Shown: positions 23,270 through 35,494, counted from the stretch's first letter. The stretch: 64,000 bases of DNA from Phytophthora sp. 'mugwort' (GCA_033558025.1 JAUCEF010000018.1:124001-188000), one strand, 5' to 3'. Notes: a model not told the origin generated them from the sequence alone. Numbers and translations are program-made.

Positions 23270-24768
23270 GGTGCTCTGGATCCGGGAAAAGACGTGCCGA
23301 AGAACTAGCGTACCCTTGGGAGGGTCAGGTTCTTTGGTATGCTTTAGAAGCGTTCCCTGATGTTCACGTAACGCATTGGCGCTTCTGGAATAGTTCTCGC
23401 TTCACGTTCTTCGAGTTGGCATTGCATTACCCGCTGAATTCGGCGTCGACCCATACGCAAAGGCGCAAGCGAAAAATGACTGCAATTCACGAGCGACTAC
23501 GTTTCCTCAACATATGCATCGAAACTTGGGGCTGGTGTGGCTTCTTGGAACATCTTAAGGTAGACAGTCACAGCAATCTGATGTGGTGGGGAGGCCAGCC
23601 CGGCAAGAACTCGTCCGACGCCAAGTTATACGAGGGGTCACCGCTCAAACTTGCGTGAACTGTGGCGCAAAGATAACATCAGCTGCCGAGATCAAGGGCG
23701 CTCAGGACCCGTTCCGCCTGGATGCAGGAGCGTTCGATCACTTACCAGCTCTTCTAGAGTATAACCCGAAGGATCCAGAAGCCATCGAGTTCGAGAAGCG
23801 ACTTAGCGACCGGCTCTAGCACGGATCCTTCTGGACGCGACCACAGGACAGCCCGCACGCGGCCACTGGGCGGGAACACTAACCAAATGTGTTTGGTTTA
23901 GACTCAGCGAAGACGATCGAATCCGTCATTTGCGCCAACAGGTGGAGGCACAGCTTCGAAACGACTTCTATCAACCGCCAACCGTATCGGCGTACTATCC
24001 TTACGAAGCCAACGCCAGAGGCTATGCGCCATTCAAACACGCCGATGCTTCATTACTGCGTTGCCTCCCGAGGATAACGACGAAGCAGAAGATGAAGAAG
24101 AAGAAAAGGAAGAAGCGGACAACAAATGACGTGTCATCGAAACAGTGGCGATATCTGGACAGGCGAGGCATTCGCAGTCCTTTCCGGAGCCGTATTCGTA
24201 CCGTTTCCTCTTCGAATTCATAAGCGTTCCATAATCAATTTTCAGTTTGTTCGTAATTTTCATCACATCCACACAAGGTTTAAGAACCGTGACAATTTTC
24301 AAACAATATTCACACAACCCCAAGCGACTCCTCGTCGGCGTGAAGTATCACAGGTGGACGAGCCCTCTTCCTTAGAAGAGGAGCTCATCCTCGTCCGCGG
24401 CGGCATTCGCTTCCGCCAGTCGAACGCTGCGACGTAACTCGTCGTCGGTCATCTTCGAACACTTTAACAAGGCCTCGTAATTGGGGAGCAGCGGCTCTGT
24501 CGACCTCCGACAAGTTTCGCAAGAAGCGGTGAGCACCAAGTATTGCTCCTATCGGCCCTTGACCCTCTTATCCAAAATTTCCACGATGGGGGTCGAAACC
24601 CCGCAAACACGGTTTCTTCGCCGTCTATTGTGAGGAGATCTACGTACGAAGCTAGTAGGGGCTAAGTCATCTATCGATAAGGACCGCCGTCATCCGCATC
24701 TGGGCGGTTCTCGACTTCAGGCGGCACTTCAGTAGGAAACGAGCGACTCCATCGACCCAAGAACGTTT
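23270..24768. other. Degenerate stretch with short frames
   Basis: Short plus frames (23416-23658, 23583-23819, 23930-24223) can be read as pieces of a charged protein (EAQLRNDFYQPP; a Lys-rich or Glu-rich run near 24080-24125 depending on frame). No domain recognised. Probably transposon debris. Confidence 0.4.
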
Positions 24769-27160
24769 TTAACGGTTCACATTCACGGTAACTTCTCGGT
24801 CTAGGTGGCTCGGGATGGACACTTTGTATGCATTCTCGGCTACCTTTCCCAAGCTACGGTATGGTCCATGCCAAGCGAAAGCGAGTTTCTTTGTTTTCTC
24901 CCCCCGTCGGGCTCTGAAGTATTGATAGACCCAATCTACATTTCCGACGTCAAACAAGACGGAAATTTGGTCCCTTAATCGACGCTCGTGTCTGTCGTGA
25001 CCTTTATCAGCTGGCGCTCAACCATTCGGCGCGTATCACGCAGCGAAAAATATAATCTTCGACGATATGCGGCTACCTCGTTGCTCTTCCAGTCGTTCGT
25101 AGTATTGAGGAACGTTAGATGCAAGGGTAGCACCAGATCCTGCCATATAGAATGAAGAACGGCGAGTCACCTAACGACTCGTGGTAGGAAGTACGGTACG
25201 CGAACAGCACGCGCGGTAAGTACAGGTCCCAATCGATCTGGGCCTCACTGACAAACATTCGTAGCATCCCCAGCAGCGTTCTGTTAAATTGTTCTACTAA
25301 ACCCTGCGTTTGAGGATGATAAGCAGCTCCAAACAGCTTCTTGACACCAGAGTCTCGTAGAAGGACTGAGCTAGCTCCAAAATGAAGTTTGATCCTCGAT
25401 CACTCAATAAGCGTTCTGGTACACCGTGCCTAGAGAATACCTCGTTCACCGTGATGTCCACGAACGTGAGAATATCCAACGCATCTACCGGAAATGCTTC
25501 GGTCCAACGGGTAAAGTAGTCGGCAAAGACCAAAATGTACTTGTTGCCTCTGGGCGTGGTCACTAAGGGCCCAATAGCGTTTACCACTAAAGCGAGATGG
25601 GACCCGACAATTCTTGAATCGGCATTCTCTGCATCGGACTGTTCTGCCAAGGCCGATAGCCCTTGCCACTGCCACACACCATGTAGCGCGTACGTACTCA
25701 GCCACGTCCTTCTTCCAACCGTGCCAGTAAGCATGCTTCCGAACCTTATCCATCGTCTTGGTCTGTCCGATTTGAGCGGCGAAGACGTCTGAATGACAGT
25801 AATGCAGTACAGTCTCGATGAAAGGGAGAGGAATCACGGGGACGGATATGGATCGAGAGGATACCGCGCGGGCTCGAAGGTGCATCCTGCGGACAAGCAT
25901 CCCATTCCTAACAGCGTAGTGTGGCGCCATTTGAAGGGTCCGCACGCGTAGTTGGGCATCTAGGGCAAGGGATCAGTTCTCCAAAAACGCAATCAGGGCT
26001 TGGATCCAAGGAGTCCGTTTTTGTTCCTCCACAAATAGTTCCCGATCGAGGCCATAGACGTCCCCTTAGGACACAGTAGTTGCCCCCCCCTCCCCCCTCG
26101 TCCGTATCGCTGTTATTCTCGTCTCCGGGAATCCGAAGAGTTCCATTCAACCTAATTCGGACGGCTTCAGCAGGACGATGTACCTCCCGATGTTCATCGG
26201 TATCACTTCCTCGTAGGCCGTCAAGCGCGGGAGGAGGCAGCTGATCCATACCGGAGGCAAGTGGTTTTTTCCTCCCAGACTTGGTCCAAGCTCTCCTCAT
26301 CAGAGCGCACATCATTTAAAGATCGGCCATCGTAACGGCGTTGATAGTCGTCGAGTGTAACCGCGAGAGACCATCGGGATGGCCCATGCCCGTCCCAGGC
26401 TTATGGTATACTTTAAATCTCAACTGGGACAGTTCCATCGCCCAGCGAGCCAACTTAGGGTTGCTGGTGCGATTACCCTCGTTGAAGACCCAAGTTAGGG
26501 CCTTATGGTCCGTATACAGATCGAACTTTGGCTTTCCAAGTAGGAACGCAATTTGCGAGTTACCCAGACGATTTCCCAATACTCAATCTCGGAGGTGCGT
26601 CTTGCTTGCTTATCCAGTTCTTCTCGGACCCCACCAGTAATTTGATGGCGTAAGCCATCACACGGTCCCGACCCTCCACGACTGCATTATGCACGCTCCG
26701 ACGGCAAGCATGGAAGAGTCTACATAGCGTTTTAACCTCTTCGTGAAGTCGGGGTATACAAGAATAGGGGGTTCGACTAACTCCCTCTAAAGCTGTAAAA
26801 AGCAGCTTCCCAGTTTTCGTTCCATTGAAATTCCACCTTTTTCATCTTCAATCTCTCGATTCGTGCCGAAATGCCAGCGCACCCGGGTATGTACCTCCGG
26901 AAGTAACTTGTCAAGTCCAAGAACACTCGACCCGTATGAACATCGTGAGGCCTTTGAATGTTCATTACGGCCTCCACCTTCTCAAGGTTAGGCAGGATAC
27001 ACGAGAGAGTCACAGTGTGGTCCAGAAAAGCGACTTGATCTGGCCCTACTTACACTCTTTTCATCTTGAGCTTGAAACCTGCGCCACGAAATCTCTGCAA
27101 TACCTGTCGTAGGTGGACGCGGTGCGTAGTGAAGTCGTTACTAAACACGGATTTCAGAAT
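24769..27160 (-). pseudogene. Ty3/gypsy pol remnant: RT thumb, RNase H, integrase and C-terminal domain
   Basis: Minus strand, read from high to low coordinates. About 27160-26780: the end of reverse transcriptase (VFSNDFTTHRVHL, then LTSYFRRYIPGCAGI and FQWNENWEAAF, the connection between RT and RNase H). 26579-26316: RNase H-like core (FDLYTDHKALTWVFN, then LSQLRFKVYHKPG and HPDGLSRL). 25945-25430: remnant of the integrase zinc domain (HYCHSDVFAAQIG, KHAYWHGWKKDV). 25734-25297: catalytic core (FADYFTRWTEAFPV, then FSRHGVPERLLSDRGSNF). 24957-24769: C-terminal domain (VDWVYQYFRARRG, FAWHGPYRSLGKV). Many stops and frameshifts; the RT palm with its YxDD motif, the protease and gag are missing at the upstream side, where IS630 debris begins. 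Domain order RT-RH-IN is the Ty3/gypsy order. Confidence 0.85.
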
Positions 27161-27165
27161 GTACT

Positions 27166-27720
27166 TTAATCGTCGAGCTTCATGTCATCTCCGAGTTTCG
27201 CTGCGAAGCAGCGACGCAACGAATGGCGCTCAAATTTCCAAACGAGACTGGGGGTGATAACGCCTTTGCTCGCCTCAAAAGCCTCCTTCAAAATGGCAAG
27301 GCGGTGTTCTGTGAAAGTATCGTATTTCCCGCGGACTAGCATCTCCTCCTTGCAATAGCAAGATCTTTTTTCATGCGCGCCTTGAGCGAAATCCAACATC
27401 CCTCAATGGGGTTGGGCATGGGGATGTATGGACCCGGCCGCAAGACCTTCAGTCGGTGCAGATTCATTACGCCGTCCTCTGCTAGCATCCGACGAGTCGA
27501 TGTTTCAACGCCACTGTGCGCGGGGCCGTTGTCGGATAACAATGACGATCTTTTGGCGCGGCTCGAGCTCTTGGAACGCGTAGAGGGCAGCCATGAAAAT
27601 GTCGGCAAGAAAACGAGCATTCACTTTCATTTTGACAGAGCCCTCGTGCGTTTCCACTAACACAACCCCCGTGTCGGATGTCACGCCGCCCTGGATATGG
27701 AGTTTTTGACCCTGGGGGAG
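27166..27720 (-). pseudogene. IS630/Tc1-mariner transposase C-terminal half
   Basis: Minus strand: a catalytic-core fragment with SDNGPAHS (the second catalytic Asp block) and PMPNPIEGCWISLKARMKKDL (the PxxNPIE block with the catalytic Glu), then, after a frameshift near 27360, a C-terminal helix set (FTEHRLAILKEAFEA, SLVWKFERH, FAAKLGDDMKL). Frame 27730-27482 supplies the upstream part in another frame. Two or more frameshifts make it inactive. It lies between the LTR at 27797-28205 and the truncated reverse transcriptase, so it probably inserted into, or replaced, the 5' half of that gypsy copy. Confidence 0.75.
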
Positions 27721-27796
27721 GCAGAGTCACAACTGAACGTCACTCACTTGAGCTGTCCCATACCGAGTTATACGGATCAACTGCCAGGCACCCAAA

Positions 27797-28205
27797 TGTT
27801 GGTCTCGAATGACCGACATGAGTCTACAACGGGACTTGTTAACGTACCCGTTCACGGTGTGGAGTACCCTAGACAACCAGTGAGTTGGTACCGTTCCCAC
27901 GGAGGATGGGGTCGATGATGACTCTAGAATGGGAACATCTTCTCCGTCGGTGAGGGGGAGGTGACACACTCGAAGAACATCAAGGTGAGAACGGCGAGGT
28001 GGCGAGGTGACGCTGTGGGTAGTGGCAAGAGTGGTCCTGTGAACCCGTGGCGTGCTGAGTTGAAGAGGTGCCACCATCGAGGACGGGTGTGACTTCGGAG
28101 GGGAAATAGATGAGGAAAGGAGGATATGTGTCATAATTACAAGGAGAGGTCGGCTAGCTGCCGCCGGCCAGGTCTGTCTTTCAGTCGTAAACTTCCCCGC
28201 TAACA
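27797..28205 (-). repeat. Gypsy-type LTR (409 bp) with adjacent primer-binding-like site
   Basis: On the minus strand it starts TGTTAG at 28205 and ends CCAACA at 27797, the TG...CA form of LTRs. The next minus-strand bases, TTTGGGTGCCTGG, resemble a TGG-type primer-binding site, which makes this a 5' LTR of an antisense element. The gypsy pol remnant below 27160 is in matching orientation. A shorter inverted copy is at 21300-21640. Exact ends were inferred from the TG/CA rule and are uncertain by several bases. Confidence 0.6.
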
Positions 28206-28469
28206 AAACAATCAAGAAACCAGTGTTTTACTTTTCATTGAGTACAGAGCCTACTTCCGACCGACTTACCGTTCCGTCCTGAAAACGACCGTCTTCGCAT
28301 AAACAGCTCGCAGCTCCCGTCCCAGCAGTGGGGGTGCGACATTAGGTGGAGAGGCAGGGTAGTTGCTTGCTGGAGAAGCTTGTGTTGGGTACGCTATCGT
28401 GAAGGTCAAGAGTGATTGCTGTGAAGAGCGCCTGTGTGGAGTAGCCGCTACTGTGGTCAAGTCGAGTGT

Positions 28470-29784
28470 CCGTATCTGCGAAGAATGTTACTAATTTACG
28501 CAATCCTCGCTGCACGACAATGCTACATCTTGACAGCACGCATACCATCGTAAAGCAGCGCTATACGTATTTGTTTTCGGGATTTCAGACTGCGGTGGAT
28601 CTTTTTTTCCCTGTGGTATACTTCTGCACTTCTCAGAAAACTGCTCCAGATATTGTATGGTGTTGCAGATTTTTGAAGCAATTGGGACATATTTATGGTT
28701 CCGTTTTCACCGGGGTGCGTGATGACGGATGCCGACAATGCACAATACAATGCTTGTTCAACTGAATTTCCCGACTCGAAGATTCTAATATGCTGGTTTC
28801 ATTGTCTGCAAAAACGTAAAGGAGTACGTCAAGAATGCTAATTTGGAATCAGTCACAATTAACATGGTGTTTCGCTATCTGAATGATCTTCAGTACGCTC
28901 GGAATGAGGAGGAGTATTTAAAAAAACGAGCGTATGTACTAGCAGCATGGAGAGCTGCTGCATTATGCTGTCCTCCATTTCGACCTGTGGCAGATAATAT
29001 CATTGATCAATGGATTTTGCATCCACGATTCTCAGCTTGGCAAGCATTTTACACACCGCCAGGCTACGCAGCAACGAATAACCCATTAGAACAGTACCAC
29101 AAAAACTCTGAAGCTGATAAACAAGTCGAAGCGGTTAACACCCGCTGAAATGGTTGACCGCTTTGATAAGTAGAGACTTGTTTTTGTTAATTCGCGGGCT
29201 TTTTTTCAGGAGCATCGCGCCAGTATCACTGCGTTTGAAGACCTTGTAAAACTTGACGCAAAGAAAAAGGAATTACGAGCGACACCACTATCGGTAAGCG
29301 CTGACCTGCCCGTCCAGCACGCGCAAGTTCTGCTCAGCCTGGCGAACGCTACGGAAATAAAGAGAGCTTGGATGCTGATGATTTCTATGCTGAGGATGCA
29401 ACCAAATCCAGCAAGCCATGTAAATCATTTCATCTTTTGCGAATGCAGCGGAAAAACATGCCAAAAGATGGATGGTTAGTGGATGCTAGGGCGCGGATGT
29501 GTGCATGCCGTTTTAACTCTAAGTTCGCAATTTGTGTCCACATAATCCATGGCATACGTGAAGTGGGGCTGCATTGTCCAAGTATGCCGGTGCCTGAGGC
29601 TCGTTTCGTCTCTAATCAACGTCGCCGAGGTAGCACTGGCAACCGGCGTCTCCGTACTACTGGAGGAGGCCCACAAGACGAACAATCTGAGCGAACAAAA
29701 TGCTCAACAACTACGGAACCACAATCAACTACTGCTGAAGAAGAACACGGCCCTCAACCACGCCCTTCTCCGTCCGTGGTGTAG
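28470..29784 (+). pseudogene. Mutator-like (MULE) transposase with SWIM zinc finger, decayed
   Basis: Plus strand, in pieces. 28513-28765: MULE catalytic core opening with MLHLDSTHTI (first catalytic Asp), FSGFQTAVDLFFPV, then FTGVRDDGCRQC, the block holding the second Asp. 28843-29148: helical insertion and C-terminal core with WILHPRFSAWQAFYTPPG and TNNPLEQYHK, a typical MULE ending. 29368-29784: GWLVDARARMCACRFNSKFAICVHIIHGI, a SWIM-type CxC...CxH zinc finger that follows the core in this superfamily. Stops (28763, 29146) and a shift before 29368 break the protein. The residues after the SWIM finger are Arg/Thr/Gln-rich and probably disordered. No terminal inverted repeats were found. Confidence 0.7.
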
Positions 29785-30329
29785 AACTGCGTGTTTGGGC
29801 CGCTTCCCATCGAGTCGGATTGTGTGTACTGCACCGGTATAACACCTGCACCAAGCAGTATCGCATTGATGGACCCGATGCCATCTAGTCCTGAACTTAT
29901 TAGGTTGCGAGGAGGCAAAGATGAATCATCATCAGCAGTCAGACAGGCCCTAGGAAACGATAGTACTGAACAACTATATACCGGCCTTACCAATGATCCG
30001 GCTCTTCCTTTACTGACAATATTTCAAGTTTCACAGCGCTTCTAACTGGAAACTCGATTTCGGCGCAGGTTACAGATACCGAAGGTATTGCACAGTACGA
30101 TTGAGCCTGCCACGCTTCCGCAGCTTCACGAACCTGAACAAAACATGGCATTGCCGTATTCCATGCCAGCGAAATTCACATCCAGATCTCTGCAATCAGT
30201 GCTTAGAGAATCGTGCGAGCAAACAAAGCGCCGCAGGTTTTAGTGTTTATATAAAACTTGCTCATTTTACGTGGTGAAGTACTTACAATACCTCATTAGC
30301 CAACCAACGAGCTACTGATGTTGTGCACA

Positions 30330-30440
30330 AGTCTTCTGGTGGTGAAAAACATATCGCTGGTGATGATGTCGAGAGGGCTGGTGATTTGTACACGCGCGAG
30401 GCCTGGTGATGCAGGTTAAATCTCTGGTGATAGATACGAA
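30330..30440. repeat. CTGGTGAT-type subterminal repeat cluster
   Basis: Copies of CTGGTGAT/CTGGTGGTGA recur every 20-25 bases, immediately beyond the C-terminal end of the antisense piggyBac transposase. The same core recurs at 4370-4515. Confidence 0.55.
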
Positions 30441-30469
30441 AACAGTGGTGTTGATTGTTTTTCCTCCTC

Positions 30470-31925
30470 GCATGGCCGTTGGACAGGAGATTGTCTCGTT
30501 TGGCCTTGTGTGCGTAATAGCCGGCGGTCTGAACAGAATAAGACAGCAATTTGGCGTCATAGATACGGGTGTAACAATTGTACAACGAACCACACGTGTC
30601 CATCGCGGTGCTGGTTCCATATCCTAGCATGTAGACAATAGTACTGTCGAACCATAACATTGCACTCATCTGTCCACCGATTTTTGGCATAACGATCTGA
30701 ATTGTGCCGCGGGGGATATGTCTCGGTCGTTTTGATTTCTCCTGTTTCAGTGCAGGAAGGAAGCCCTTCTTTCTCATCAGGGTTGTACCTATCGAGTAGA
30801 TATTCCTCGCAAAAAGCTGCAGCGAGCTTTGGATCCATGTGAAAAAGCGGTCGGTAACAACCGCGTAGTAAGTGCCGTCTCGTTTCGGTGGCAGCACCTC
30901 GTTCATGTTCGTAAAGTAGCAGCAGCTCCGGAGCTATCCTCAGCAGGTTCCGTACCGTTTGGGCCTCCTTGTCACAATAAACCTCCATTCTCACATACAG
31001 AAAATACATCATGAACGGCAATAAGTGACACAGACACAAGCAGCATATAGAGCATGTGAGACTTGTCAAATAAAAAAAAAATTAAAAAAATCGCAGGAGC
31101 TTTCTGCTGTGGACGCACATGGGGCAATACGATGCATGCGTACAACACACATGAACAGCTTGGTCCCCCAGCGATGGATTATCCTTTGATAAAAAACTGT
31201 CGCATGGGATTGTATCTGCTTCGCGAGGGAATCATAGTTTCGTCGAAAGAGATTATAAGAGGGGTCTGATAACCGCTCAGGAATATCCGCTGCAAAGTCT
31301 CCACGATTGACCGCTCCTACAACGCCTTGTCCGCCGCTGTAGCAGGCGTCGTGTTGTTCAACAAAGGTAGATTGCGCATGATGCGCTCAAAGGGCTCGCG
31401 CTTCATGCAGCGACCAAAGTTTCCTGCATGAGCTGCACCAATAGACGTAGTGGTCGGATAGACGGCGCGGGTGTGTACACAGCATTCGTGCTAACAGCAG
31501 CCCCATGTATTGCAGAATCTCGTGCGCGTGGGTCTTCTTGTGAATACACTTATCTTTTGCCATAAATTTTGCTCTATCGACAACCTGTTATCTCAGGTTG
31601 TGCGTGAAACCTTGCATCCATTCGACTCGCCAATTCTTGCTTATAGTATCGGCTTGTCTGACGTTCCACTCTCAACCAGACGTCGTGAAAAATGATAGAA
31701 AGGGCTCGAAGGCGGACTCCGCACACGCAATCACGGTCTGGGTAGGGTCATATTCACCGTCGTAAAGCCCAGGAAACGCCTCGTTGGCGGGAAGTCTGGC
31801 TTGATCACCAATCAGTATTATTAAACATAGGTCAGTAATTGGGATGCGCGATATACCTCCAAGCATACCTGTTTCCCAGTCGTCCACTCTCATTTTCTTC
31901 AGGGCGGTATTATCCATCACCAACT
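30470..31925 (-). pseudogene. piggyBac-like transposase (DDE_Tnp_1_7), decayed, antisense
   Basis: Read on the minus strand. 31923-31672: N-terminal domain with EAFPGLYDGEYDPT and a helix ending in LSFF. About 31450-31190: FERIMRNLPLLNN, then SFDETMIPSRSRYNP (first catalytic Asp block) and MRQFFIKG. 31069-30557: the insertion and helical region (a VYCDKEAQT strand). 30906-30283: DRFFTWIQSSLQLFARNIYSIGT followed by HIPRGTIQI and LWFDSTIVYMLGYG (the late catalytic Asp block). At least four stops or frameshifts; a hydrophobic low-quality stretch near 31000 may be a second insertion. The DETMIPS and late Asp motifs are those of domesticated and active piggyBac proteins, which cut at TTAA. I did not find a convincing TTAA pair. 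Confidence 0.72.
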
Positions 31926-33057
31926 CGATTAAGTCGTCTGTGTGTGTCTCTCTCTTTTCCCGTCTGCAGCTGACGTATGGTCAGCGGACGATCGGGCTCA
32001 TGACCGTATAGTCGATTGAGCGGTCCGTCTGGCAGTCGATCTGGCTGATGCAGCGGCTCAGAACTTGCAGCAGGTGTCTTCACAGAGGGTTCTTCAGCGC
32101 TCCCGTCGCTAGGTTCACTTTCTTTCTCGCTAAATCACTGAGTCTTATCTTCTCGCTCAAGCACCCATCTCTTCATACCACTCTGCGGAGCCAGCGTCAG
32201 AGCCTTCATAGTCAAAATTCAAAGCGACATCGTCTTCTGCACCGTTGACATCCGACAACGGGTTGAGGGAAACCACTGTTACATCTGGAAAAGTTGTCGT
32301 ATCAAGTGACTTGGAGAACATGGCGGTTATACAGCATGCGATTAGAAACATGACCGTTGACATGATTGATACAAGGATGTCGCCACATACCTGACAGCAT
32401 AGCCCGAGGTGGCATAAATTGTTGCGCTTCTTGCGCAAGAGGTCTGATGCCTGCTGCTTAGTTGAACGCGATGACCGTGGAGAAGATGAACGAGAGCTGT
32501 TGAACTTGACATCGGCGGAACCGGACGTTTCAATGCACCGCAGAAACACAAAATGATACAGTAAAGGATCTGTATGCCGCTCAAAAGCACAGTACCTGCT
32601 GGCGTCGCCACTTGCCGCGACGTGAGGGCTTTCTGTCCGCGTCCGCTTCGAAACTCGTGTTTTCTTGGTCGGTCCTTGCTTCCGCTTCCCTTTCCTCGTC
32701 GATTTGCAGTCTGCTTCGACGCTGGCTTCGATCTTTCATTTTCTTCGCAGGGGCATTACTGCGCGGCGTGGCGGGCGGTGCAGCGGGGCTGCGTAGCGTA
32801 GTGCGTCAGAGAAAGACGTATGACTCCCCGCGTCTTCGCTGTGGTTACCCTAACCAATAAGGTCTCCGCAGAGGCTTAGATCGCTCTAGTTATACCAAGA
32901 GACTCAAAGAGTTAGTATTCCTAAACCTACGGCAATACTCTTTTTGTTGCTAAAACTGAACTGTTATTTGTTTGCTTATCTGCGGTGAAGCCGCATGTGG
33001 TGTAAATGTATGACTCTAACTACTTACCATAGTCTAACCTAGCCAAATGCATATCGA
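31926..33057. other. Stretch without recognised gene
   Basis: Minus frames at 32157-32549 and 32342-32611 include a hydrophobic segment (LSGIQILYCIILCFCGAL or MFLIACCITAMF depending on frame) but no domain. An acidic Asp/Glu/Ser run (DVNGAEDDVALNFDYEG) precedes the stop at 32157. May be the N-terminal or flanking part of the antisense piggyBac element. Confidence 0.4.
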
Positions 33058-34577
33058 GTGACCCTGTGGCCACGTACTGAAATCCCGTTAATGCAAGTGG
33101 TACCAAATATCACTTACTGCAAGGTGACACGTAGCACGGCTACACTCATGTTACCTTCGTGTAACCCCGTTACACTCTCCCCCAACAAACCGTGGACACA
33201 CCGTATCCACGAGGGTCTGATTGTATCAATCGAAAAGGCCCGGAACCTTCTGCTTCAAGAGCGTTTCATTGTTTGTTTCACATCGAGTGTTCACACTCAG
33301 CTGTCAACAGCCAATTGGTCTTTTGACCTCCCTCGTTCGCCTCGCGATAACAGCCCTCGCCGCGGGCTAAGCCCTTCTGTGTCTCCGACACCTTCGTTAT
33401 CCTCGTCATCCCGTACGGGAGAGGACTCTGATCGTGCGCCAGCCGCCCCCTCACGGCTCTCGGTGCGAGAGTATCACTCAGCGCACAAGCGCCGATACGG
33501 TCAAAGGACCATGAGTGGAGGCGGCGAAGCCGCTGGAGGCAGTTCCCCCGTACGCTTTGCGCGAGACGCTCTTTGACGACCTTGAAGAAGGTGAAGAGGA
33601 GGTCGACTATACTGAGTCCATGACCGATAGTAGCCCTGTCCGCTCACCGAGCCCGCGCCGCCAACTGCGCGCTCCGAATCCTTTCGAGCTTTCGACTCCA
33701 CGAGCCCTGCGCAATGCACCTCTGCTGCCTTCGCGGGGAACAACCGATGATCGCAGAGGATCTGGTGTCGTCGCCAATCCTCTGGACGAAGTCCAAGAGC
33801 AACAGCTCACGGCTGATCCGCATCTCCCCCGTTTGAGGTGGCCTATGGCTCGGCCGTTGCTTACCCCGTCACATCGTGACTACGGCTTTGAGCCTCGCGA
33901 TCCAGCGAAGTGGCTCGCCGAGCAGTATCGGAATTGCTTAACACGTATGGATTGGGCCGGCGGCCGCAACACCCGTCGAGCTCGCCGCGCGAGAGTCTCT
34001 CAGAGAGAGATACTTGACTCCTCATGTGACTAATCAGCGCGAGTATCTTGAGCGCCTGCAAGTGCAAGCTCGACACGGCTCGGTTCCACCGATGCGGACC
34101 TATCCAGTCGTGCTCTTATCAGGGGAGACGTCTTGGGAAGACGATGGACAGTTCCAAAATTGGGTGGAAGGAGGTCGCAAGCTCTCTTCCATTGATGCTT
34201 TTCGGGCTAGTTTCAGTGAAACTGATGTTCGAGTCGAACGTAGACTCCGTTTCGAGTTTGCGAAACTCAAGGCGAAACGCCAGTTACCCCTTGCCTACCG
34301 GCCTCGTCCCCAGAGCTCTGTCGCACTTGGTGCTTCTGCTGTCACAGTTAACGGCTCTTACGCTCATGAGGCCGTCCATCTCCAAGACCAGAGCGACAGC
34401 TCTGCTGCTGGCCTTGCCCCCCTCCCAGCGGCTATTGCTGGGAAGCATCGGGCGATCGACGCCTCGGTCGCTGGCCCTCGGGGTTCTGCTGATCGCGTCG
34501 GTCGAAAGCGTCCACGACGACAGGGAAATTTTGCCGGATGGGAACCTCGTACTTCCAAGCGTTCTGTGAGCGAGTAA
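33058..34577 (+). pseudogene. Gag-like polar ORFs in three frames, family not identified
   Basis: Three overlapping plus frames (33058-33576, 33515-34033, 34014-34577) read as one protein with two frameshifts. The middle part is acidic then Ser/Pro/Arg-rich (LEEGEEEVDYTES, SPVRSPSPRRQLR). The next part is a helical charged region (NQREYLERLQVQARHG, VERRLRFEFAKLKAKRQ) and the end is basic and low in complexity. The layout resembles retroelement Gag (disordered N-terminus, helical capsid-like part, basic tail), but no CCHC knuckle is present. The last 180 bases overlap, antisense, a chromodomain fragment on the minus strand. Whether both strands were ever coding is unknown. Confidence 0.35.
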
Positions 34578-34675
34578 CCCCTCCACTTCACAAGATATTG
34601 GGTACGACCCTGGCGACGGCGCCGCGCCACTAAGCGCTCCACATGATAGTGGAAAGTTCCCTGCTCATCGAGCAA
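34364..34675 (-). pseudogene. Chromodomain fragment of a chromovirus-type gypsy integrase
   Basis: The minus-strand frame opens with FHYHVERLVARRRRQGRTQ followed by YLVKWRGYSLTER. These match the chromodomain core (hydrophobic strand, Glu-x-Leu/Ile, then QYLVKWKGY), which chromoviruses carry at the integrase C-terminus to bind methylated histones. The usual NTWE after the KGY turn is replaced, and the remaining frame is Arg/Pro/Ala-rich without homology. No integrase core is found next to it, so it is a stranded fragment. Confidence 0.6.
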
Positions 34676-34680
34676 CGGCG

Positions 34681-35043
34681 GTGGAGGTCGATGACCCGCT
34701 GGATCCTCGCGCTGCGAGTCGCAGTGGTCTGCTAGCGGTTGAGAGGCAGGTGCGGACCCTGTTCGACTCGCTGCAGTTGGCGACGAGTCACCATGACCTT
34801 CTGGCTGACGAGATTGATGCTGTGCATCATCGGGTCGACTGGTTTCAGTTTCCTGTCTCGGTTGCCGACCGCCTGGAGCTCCTGGAGCAGTCCTCTGCGC
34901 GTCGCTTCAAAGCGCTGGACTGTTCGCTCGCTGGGCTACGTGGTCAGTTGGACCTCTTCGTGCGCCTCCAGCAGTTCGGCGGTCGCATATTTCTACGGCA
35001 GCTGAAAGGTGATGAAATTCGCGTTAAGAAAAAAACAAATTAA
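34681..35043 (+). pseudogene. Hypothetical 120-residue helical ORF
   Basis: Plus frame starting MEVDDPLDPRAASRSG with heptad-like Leu spacing (VERQVRTLFDSLQLAT; VADRLELLEQSSARRFKALD), suggesting a short coiled coil. No family recognised. It sits directly upstream, in opposite orientation, of the chromodomain fragment and may be a retroelement ORF. Low confidence that it is translated. Confidence 0.25.
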
Positions 35044-35068
35044 TAAGTGGATCAACCAATCATTCACC

Positions 35069-35123
35069 GATGTATATCGAGTGTAAATGTAAAATTAATC
35101 GCATGTATATCGAGTTTACATGT
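35069..35123. repeat. Two copies of a CATGTATATCGAG motif at the left edge of a piggyBac element
   Basis: GATGTATATCGAGTGTAAATG (35069-35089) and GCATGTATATCGAGTTTACATG (35101-35122) are close to the palindrome at 39116-39138 on the other side of the element. Together they may be terminal or subterminal transposase-binding sites. Confidence 0.5.
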
Positions 35124-35494
35124 TTTCCGGCTTAATATAGGAAATGGCTCGGAAATTTTGAACGCCCATACAATTCCAAGATAAGCGACTGGAATTTCCG
35201 GCAGTTGCTTTCCTTTTTTGTCTGCAGATGCAGGGGAAAGGGGTATTGGATAGATGTATACGAGATGTGCAGCGTGTGTACCTCTTTCATTCTATGGGAA
35301 TCAAATCATATGCAGCGAGGAGACATTTGCGGACGGGACGGTGTTTACATACTGCAAGTTCGGTCCCGTCCGATGATTTACAAATTTTCAGTCAGCTGTA
35401 TCTGTAAGTTATAGCTAGTTGAAAATTTTGGCTCCCTTCGCAGCCAATTATTCCAGAATTGCCGCGACGAGAGCAGAAGGGAAGAACCGGGAAC

